From: an uncultured Neomegalonema sp.
GTDB lineage: Bacteria > Pseudomonadota > Alphaproteobacteria > Rhodobacterales > Rhodobacteraceae
Direction: 5' to 3'
Length of the DNA stretch: 7,298 nt
Assembly (NCBI GenBank): GCA_937958345.1
Contig: CALGNW010000232.1
Span: 1 to 7,298, forward strand
Below are positions 4,239 to 7,298 of this stretch, in pieces (the stretch's first letter is position 1; every line of letters starts with the position of its first letter). The position numbers were made by a program, and so were the translations under genes. Under the pieces are notes generated by a model. It did no database searches. It was not told the DNA's origin and saw nothing but the letters and a program-made list of their open reading frames with translations.

Positions 4239-5081
4239 ATGGACCTGACGTCAAGGCAGCAGGATATCCTCACAGCGGCCCGTAATGACGGGCGCGTTGG
4301 CGTCGATTCTCTGGCTCAAACATTCGATGTGACGCCGCAAACGATTCGCCGCGACCTGAATGATCTGTGTCAGCGCGGGCTGCTGAGCCGTGTGCATGGC
4401 GGCGCGATGCCCGCGAACAGCGTGTCGAATGTCGACTATGAGGAACGGCGTAATCTTGCCTCGGCGGAAAAGCGCGCGATCGGGGCTGCGGCGGCGACGC
4501 TGATCCCCGAAAACAGCTCGGTCATGGTGAATATCGGGACGACGACCGAACAGGTCGCCCGCGCGCTGACCGGCCATACAGGGTTGGTGGTGATTACGAA
4601 TAATATCAACGTTGTTAATATCTTAAACGGAACACCCGGCAAAGAACTGATCCTGGCGGGCGGTGTTGTCCGGCAGGCCGACGGGGGCATTGTCGGCGAG
4701 GCGGCGGTCGAGTTTATCCGCCAGTTCAAGGCCGATATTGCCGTGATCGGCGCGTCGGCCATCGACGATGACGGGGCAATTCTCGATTATGACCAGCGCG
4801 AGGTCAGCGTGGCCCGTGCGATTCTTGATTCAGCGCGCAAGGTGATCCTTGTGGCCGACCACCTGAAATTTGAACGGACCGCCCCGATGCGGATATGTGG
4901 ACTTGACCGGATTGATATGTTCGTTACGGATCGAACACCGCCTGCCGAGTTTATGCGCGCTTGTAAGACGCATGGGGTAACGGTTGAAATCGTTGAGCAA
5001 GGATCAATGAATAGACGTCTAAACGAACATGATCTTTCGGGCCGAAAGCGAACATCTGAACAGGAGACCACGCATGTATGA
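4239..5081 (+). CDS. glpR: GlpR, DeoR-family repressor of glycerol metabolism
   Basis: Transcription factor of 280 residues. The N-terminal winged helix-turn-helix (about 1-57) has the DeoR recognition helix VTPQTIRRDLNDL (31-43) followed by RVHGGA (51-56). The C-terminal DeoR sensor domain (about 75-235) carries NIGTTTEQVARAL (98-110), the conserved phosphosugar-binding stretch. Its neighbours make it GlpR; the expected inducer is glycerol-3-phosphate, which releases it from DNA. The start ATG has GAGAAGG 7 nt upstream. The last conserved strand (VTVEIVE, 247-253) is where related proteins end, at about 252-256 residues. Here about 25 hydrophilic residues follow, encoded by DNA full of palindromic and repeated motifs, so the tail may be a by-product of an operator inside the gene end. 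The stop overlaps the glpD start by 8 nt, suggesting coupled translation. Family assignment is certain, and the glycerol role very likely. Confidence 0.93.
   Translation: MDLTSRQQDILTAARNDGRVGVDSLAQTFDVTPQTIRRDLNDLCQRGLLSRVHGGAMPANSVSNVDYEERRNLASAEKRAIGAAAATLIPENSSVMVNIGTTTEQVARALTGHTGLVVITNNINVVNILNGTPGKELILAGGVVRQADGGIVGEAAVEFIRQFKADIAVIGASAIDDDGAILDYDQREVSVARAILDSARKVILVADHLKFERTAPMRICGLDRIDMFVTDRTPPAEFMRACKTHGVTVEIVEQGSMNRRLNEHDLSGRKRTSEQETTHV
5024..5055. promoter_or_regulatory. Candidate operator or hairpin in the 3' end of glpR, upstream of glpD
   Basis: Two identical CGAACAT heptamers (5024-5030 and 5049-5055) flank a perfect 7-bp-arm palindrome, CTTTCGG-g-CCGAAAG (5034-5048). CGAACAT equals the half-site of the E. 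coli GlpR operator consensus as I remember it (WATGTTCGWWAWCGAACATW). The block ends 6 nt before the glpD ribosome binding site. It could be an internal GlpR operator, or an mRNA hairpin tuning glpD translation. It lies within coding sequence, so the element is inferred. Confidence 0.4.
5062..5066 (+). promoter_or_regulatory. glpD ribosome binding site within glpR
   Basis: AGGAG lies 7 nt before the ATG at 5074. It sits inside the last codons of glpR and fixes the glpD start at 5074, not at the upstream in-frame ATG at 5029, which has no Shine-Dalgarno and would add 15 residues ahead of the FAD-binding strand. Confidence 0.8.
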
Positions 5082-6585
5082 CGTGTTCGTCGTCGGGGGC
5101 GGCGTCAACGGGGTGGGAATTGCCCGCGATGCGGCGGGGCGCGGATTGTCCGTCGGGCTGTGCGAACAGAGCGATCTGGCACAGGCGACGTCGTCGGCTT
5201 CGACCAAGCTGTTCCACGGAGGGTTACGCTATCTGGAATATTACGAATTCCGGCTGGTGCGTCAGGCGTTGATCGAGCGCGAGGTGTTGCTGAATGCAAT
5301 GCCGCATATTGCGTGGCCGATGCGGTTTGTATTGCCGCACCACAAGGGCCTGCGTCCGCGCTGGCTGGTGCGGTTGGGGCTGTTTATCTATGACCATATC
5401 GGGGGGCGAAAAGACCTGCCCGCCACCAAAAGCCTCGACCTGAGCAGCGATGTGGCCGGGGTGGCGCTGAAGGATGATTACACGCGCGGCTATGAATATT
5501 CGGACTGCTGGGTCGAGGATTCCCGGCTGGTGGTGCTGAACGCGCGCGATGCGGCGGATCGCGGGGCCGATATTATGCCCCGGACGAAGATGGTTTCAGC
5601 CGAGCGGCGCGGCGATGTCTGGAAAATCACCCTGAGCGATCACGAGACAGGCGTCGCGCGCATGGTCGAGGCGAAAACAATCGTCAATGCGGGCGGGCCG
5701 TGGGTCGAAGATATTATCCGCGGCGGATTACGGATGAACACGTCGGATAAAATCCGGCTGGTGCGCGGGTCGCATATCGTGACTAAAAAGCTGTTCACCC
5801 ATAACAAGCCCTACATCTTTCAGCAAAGCGACGGGCGGATCGTTTTCGCGATCCCTTACGAGACGGATTACACGCTGATCGGGACCACCGACGCCGAACA
5901 TGACGGCGATCCGTCGATGGCGGTCTGTACCCCCGAGGAGGCAGATTATCTGTGCAAGGCGGTTTCAGAGTATTTTGAAAAGCCGGTGACGCAGGATGAT
6001 ATTGTGTGGACATATGCCGGGGTCCGTCCGTTGTATGACGACGGGGCGTCGTCCGCGACCGCAGCGACGCGGGATTATGTGTTGAAGCTGGAGGCGGATG
6101 ACGGGCAACCGCCGCTGTTGAATATCTTTGGCGGTAAGATCACGACCTATCGGCGGCTGGCCGAGAAGGCCGTGACGATGCTGGACCCTTACTTTGAGGA
6201 TATGGACCCCGACTGGACAGCGGGCATTCCGCTGCCCGGCGGAGATTTTCCCGTGGACGGAGTCAAAACGCTCGTGAGTATCGTGCAGGGCGGGTATCCG
6301 TTCGTTGATATGGAATGGGCACTGCGCCTTGTGCGGGCGTATGGAACCGATGCGCCGAAGATGCTGGGCGATGCGACGTCGCTGGATGACATGGGCGCGC
6401 ATTTCGGATGGAATTTGTACGAGCGCGAGGTCGCGTGGCTGATGGAGCGGGAATGGGCGCGGACCGCCGAGGATGTGCTGTATCGCCGGTCCAAAATCGG
6501 CCTGCGGGTGTCGGAGGCCGAAAGCGCGGCGCTGGATGCATGGATGCAACGCGCGCGTGCCGAGGCCCTCAGCGCGGCGGGGTGA
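5074..6585 (+). CDS. glpD: GlpD, FAD-dependent glycerol-3-phosphate dehydrogenase
   Basis: Membrane-associated flavoenzyme that oxidises sn-glycerol-3-phosphate to dihydroxyacetone phosphate and passes electrons to ubiquinone. At 503 residues it has the normal bacterial GlpD length. The N-terminus MYDVFVVGGGVNGVGIARDA is the Rossmann GxGxxG strand-turn-helix for FAD. The stretch STKLFHGGLRYLE (43-55) follows, with R52 and Y53 matching the substrate-contact pair known as R54/Y55 in E. coli GlpD. H234 (GSHIV), R318 (AGVRPL), R333 (ATRDY) and K355 (FGGKITTYR) fit the other phosphate- and substrate-contacting residues (H233, R317, R332, K354 from memory). The C-terminal helical cap region (about 405-503) is complete. 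The start at 5074 has AGGAG 7 nt away and overlaps the glpR stop by 8 nt. It is followed after 65 bp by glpK on the same strand. No broken motif is seen. Confidence 0.97.
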   Translation: MYDVFVVGGGVNGVGIARDAAGRGLSVGLCEQSDLAQATSSASTKLFHGGLRYLEYYEFRLVRQALIEREVLLNAMPHIAWPMRFVLPHHKGLRPRWLVRLGLFIYDHIGGRKDLPATKSLDLSSDVAGVALKDDYTRGYEYSDCWVEDSRLVVLNARDAADRGADIMPRTKMVSAERRGDVWKITLSDHETGVARMVEAKTIVNAGGPWVEDIIRGGLRMNTSDKIRLVRGSHIVTKKLFTHNKPYIFQQSDGRIVFAIPYETDYTLIGTTDAEHDGDPSMAVCTPEEADYLCKAVSEYFEKPVTQDDIVWTYAGVRPLYDDGASSATAATRDYVLKLEADDGQPPLLNIFGGKITTYRRLAEKAVTMLDPYFEDMDPDWTAGIPLPGGDFPVDGVKTLVSIVQGGYPFVDMEWALRLVRAYGTDAPKMLGDATSLDDMGAHFGWNLYEREVAWLMEREWARTAEDVLYRRSKIGLRVSEAESAALDAWMQRARAEALSAAG

Positions 6586-6609
6586 GTTGCGCTTGACGCA
6601 ACCCGGTTG
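6586..6609 (+). promoter_or_regulatory. Overlapping inverted repeats between glpD and glpK
   Basis: Immediately after the glpD stop, gttgcg (6586-6591) and cgcaac (6597-6602) form a perfect 6-bp hairpin with a 5-nt loop. A second inverted repeat, caacc (6599-6603) and ggttg (6605-6609), shares bases with it, so both cannot fully form as RNA hairpins. There is no U-tract, so termination is unlikely. The remaining gap to 6650 holds only the glpK ribosome binding site (GGAG, 6639-6642). Confidence 0.35.
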
Positions 6610-6650
6610 TCCGATGACAGATATTGCGACCAGAAACCGGAGCTGTTGCC

Positions 6651-7298
6651 ATGACTTATATCCTCGCCATTGACCAAGGCACGACGTCTTCGCGGGCGCT
6701 GTTGTTTGATGCTGCGATGCAGGTGGTGACGTCGGCGCAGGAAGAATTCAAACAGCATTTTCTGGCATCGGGTTGGGTCGAGCATGACCCCGAAGAAATC
6801 TGGAGCACCACCATTTCGACCGCCAAAAAAGCGGCGGAGGGGATCACGCTGGCCGCAATCGGCATTACCAACCAGCGTGAGACGACCGTGGTTTGGGACC
6901 GCCATACCGGCAAGGCGATCCACAACGCGATTGTGTGGCAGGACCGCCGGACCTCGGAGATTTGCGCGCGGCTGAAGGCCGAGGGCGCCGAGCCGATGGT
7001 GACGGAAAAAACCGGCCTGCTGCTCGATCCGTATTTTTCGGGCACGAAACTGCCGTGGATATTGGACAAGGTTGAGGGCGCGCGGGCCAAGGCCGAGGCG
7101 GGCGATTTGCTGTTCGGGACCATCGACAGCTTTTTGATCTGGCGGCTGACGGGCGGTAAATCCCATGTCACCGATGCGACCAATGCGGCGCGCACGATGC
7201 TGTATAATATCCGCGAGGGGCGCTGGGACGAAGACCTGCTCAACCTGCTGAATGTTCCCGCCGCGATGATGCCCGAGGTGCGCGACAGCGCGGGACTG
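6651..7298 (+). CDS. glpK: GlpK, glycerol kinase (N-terminal part, cut by window edge)
   Basis: FGGY-family kinase that phosphorylates glycerol with ATP to sn-glycerol-3-phosphate, trapping imported glycerol and making both the GlpD substrate and the expected GlpR inducer. The first 216 codons are present, of about 495-500 expected. The N-terminal phosphate loop AIDQGTTSSR (6-15) is intact. Glycerol-contact residues R76/E77 (in ITNQRET) and Y128 (in DPYFSGTK) match E. coli R83/E84 and Y135. The family blocks AIVWQDRR (93-100), LFGTIDSFLIW (154-164) and VTDATNAARTML (173-184) follow in order. The helix before AAIGITNQRE is about five residues shorter than my recollection of the E. coli protein, probably a harmless surface change. 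The start has GGAG 8 nt upstream. The catalytic aspartate and ATP-binding domain lie beyond the right edge. The gap from glpD is 65 bp with no clear promoter, so co-transcription with glpR-glpD is likely. Confidence 0.96.
   Translation, partial: MTYILAIDQGTTSSRALLFDAAMQVVTSAQEEFKQHFLASGWVEHDPEEIWSTTISTAKKAAEGITLAAIGITNQRETTVVWDRHTGKAIHNAIVWQDRRTSEICARLKAEGAEPMVTEKTGLLLDPYFSGTKLPWILDKVEGARAKAEAGDLLFGTIDSFLIWRLTGGKSHVTDATNAARTMLYNIREGRWDEDLLNLLNVPAAMMPEVRDSAGL

Noticed and set aside
4610..4630. Local AT-rich patch with a caacgttg palindrome inside glpR
   Set aside because: It encodes an Asn/Ile/Val-rich stretch (NNINVVNILN) of the DeoR sensor fold, so coding constraint explains it.
5029..5073. 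Upstream in-frame ATG that would lengthen GlpD by 15 residues
   Set aside because: No ribosome binding site precedes it, and GlpD proteins start a few residues before the GxGxxG strand, which fits the ATG at 5074.
6189..7166. 325-codon open frame on the minus strand spanning glpD and glpK
   Set aside because: It is antisense to two certain enzymes and crosses their boundary, with Arg/Pro/His-rich content typical of a shadow frame.
1..7298. CRISPR arrays, tRNA or rRNA genes, insertion sequences, toxin-antitoxin or phage genes
   Set aside because: I looked on both strands and saw no spaced repeat array, no cloverleaf or rRNA-like segment and no transposase, integrase or phage motif. The window is fully accounted for by glycerol genes and short intergenic regions.

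Overview
The window is a glycerol uptake and catabolism (glp) locus from a moderately GC-rich proteobacterium, most likely an alphaproteobacterium. Three things point there: an ABC-type glycerol importer of the rhizobial GlpSTPQV kind in place of a GlpF facilitator, the sequence character of GlpD and GlpK, and codon use. I cannot fix the genus; a Rhodobacterales-like origin is possible but unproven.

Layout. Two divergent transcription units leave a 112-118 bp control region at about 4121-4238. Leftward (minus strand) run glpV (periplasmic glycerol-binding protein, 2384-4120), glpS (ATPase, 1160-2221) and glpT (second ATPase, 1-1068, cut by the left edge probably within a few codons of its stop). 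The permease genes (glpP, glpQ, perhaps glpU) are not in the window and would be expected beyond the left edge. Rightward run glpR (DeoR-family repressor, 4239-5081), glpD (glycerol-3-phosphate dehydrogenase, 5074-6585, overlapping glpR by 8 nt) and glpK (glycerol kinase, 6651 to the right edge, first 216 codons).

How it works together. GlpV captures glycerol in the periplasm, GlpS and GlpT power import through the permeases, GlpK makes glycerol-3-phosphate, GlpD oxidises it to dihydroxyacetone phosphate with electrons passing to quinone, and GlpR probably represses both units until glycerol-3-phosphate rises.

No wholly unknown system is visible. The points most worth a second look are: (i) the two ATPases are complementary in degeneracy. 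GlpT has a ruined ABC signature but an intact H-loop, while GlpS has a perfect LSGGQ but has lost the H-loop histidine, so the heterodimer should have one normal and one degenerate ATP site. (ii) The divergent control region has back-to-back TTGAGC boxes and tandem TCAARCGAAAA repeats with a 22-23 bp period. (iii) The 3' end of glpR carries an apparent extension whose DNA looks like an operator, with two CGAACAT half-sites flanking a perfect CTTTCGG/CCGAAAG palindrome just before the glpD ribosome binding site. (iv) There are stem-loops in each intergenic gap of the transporter operon. No gene-free stretch exceeds 162 bp.
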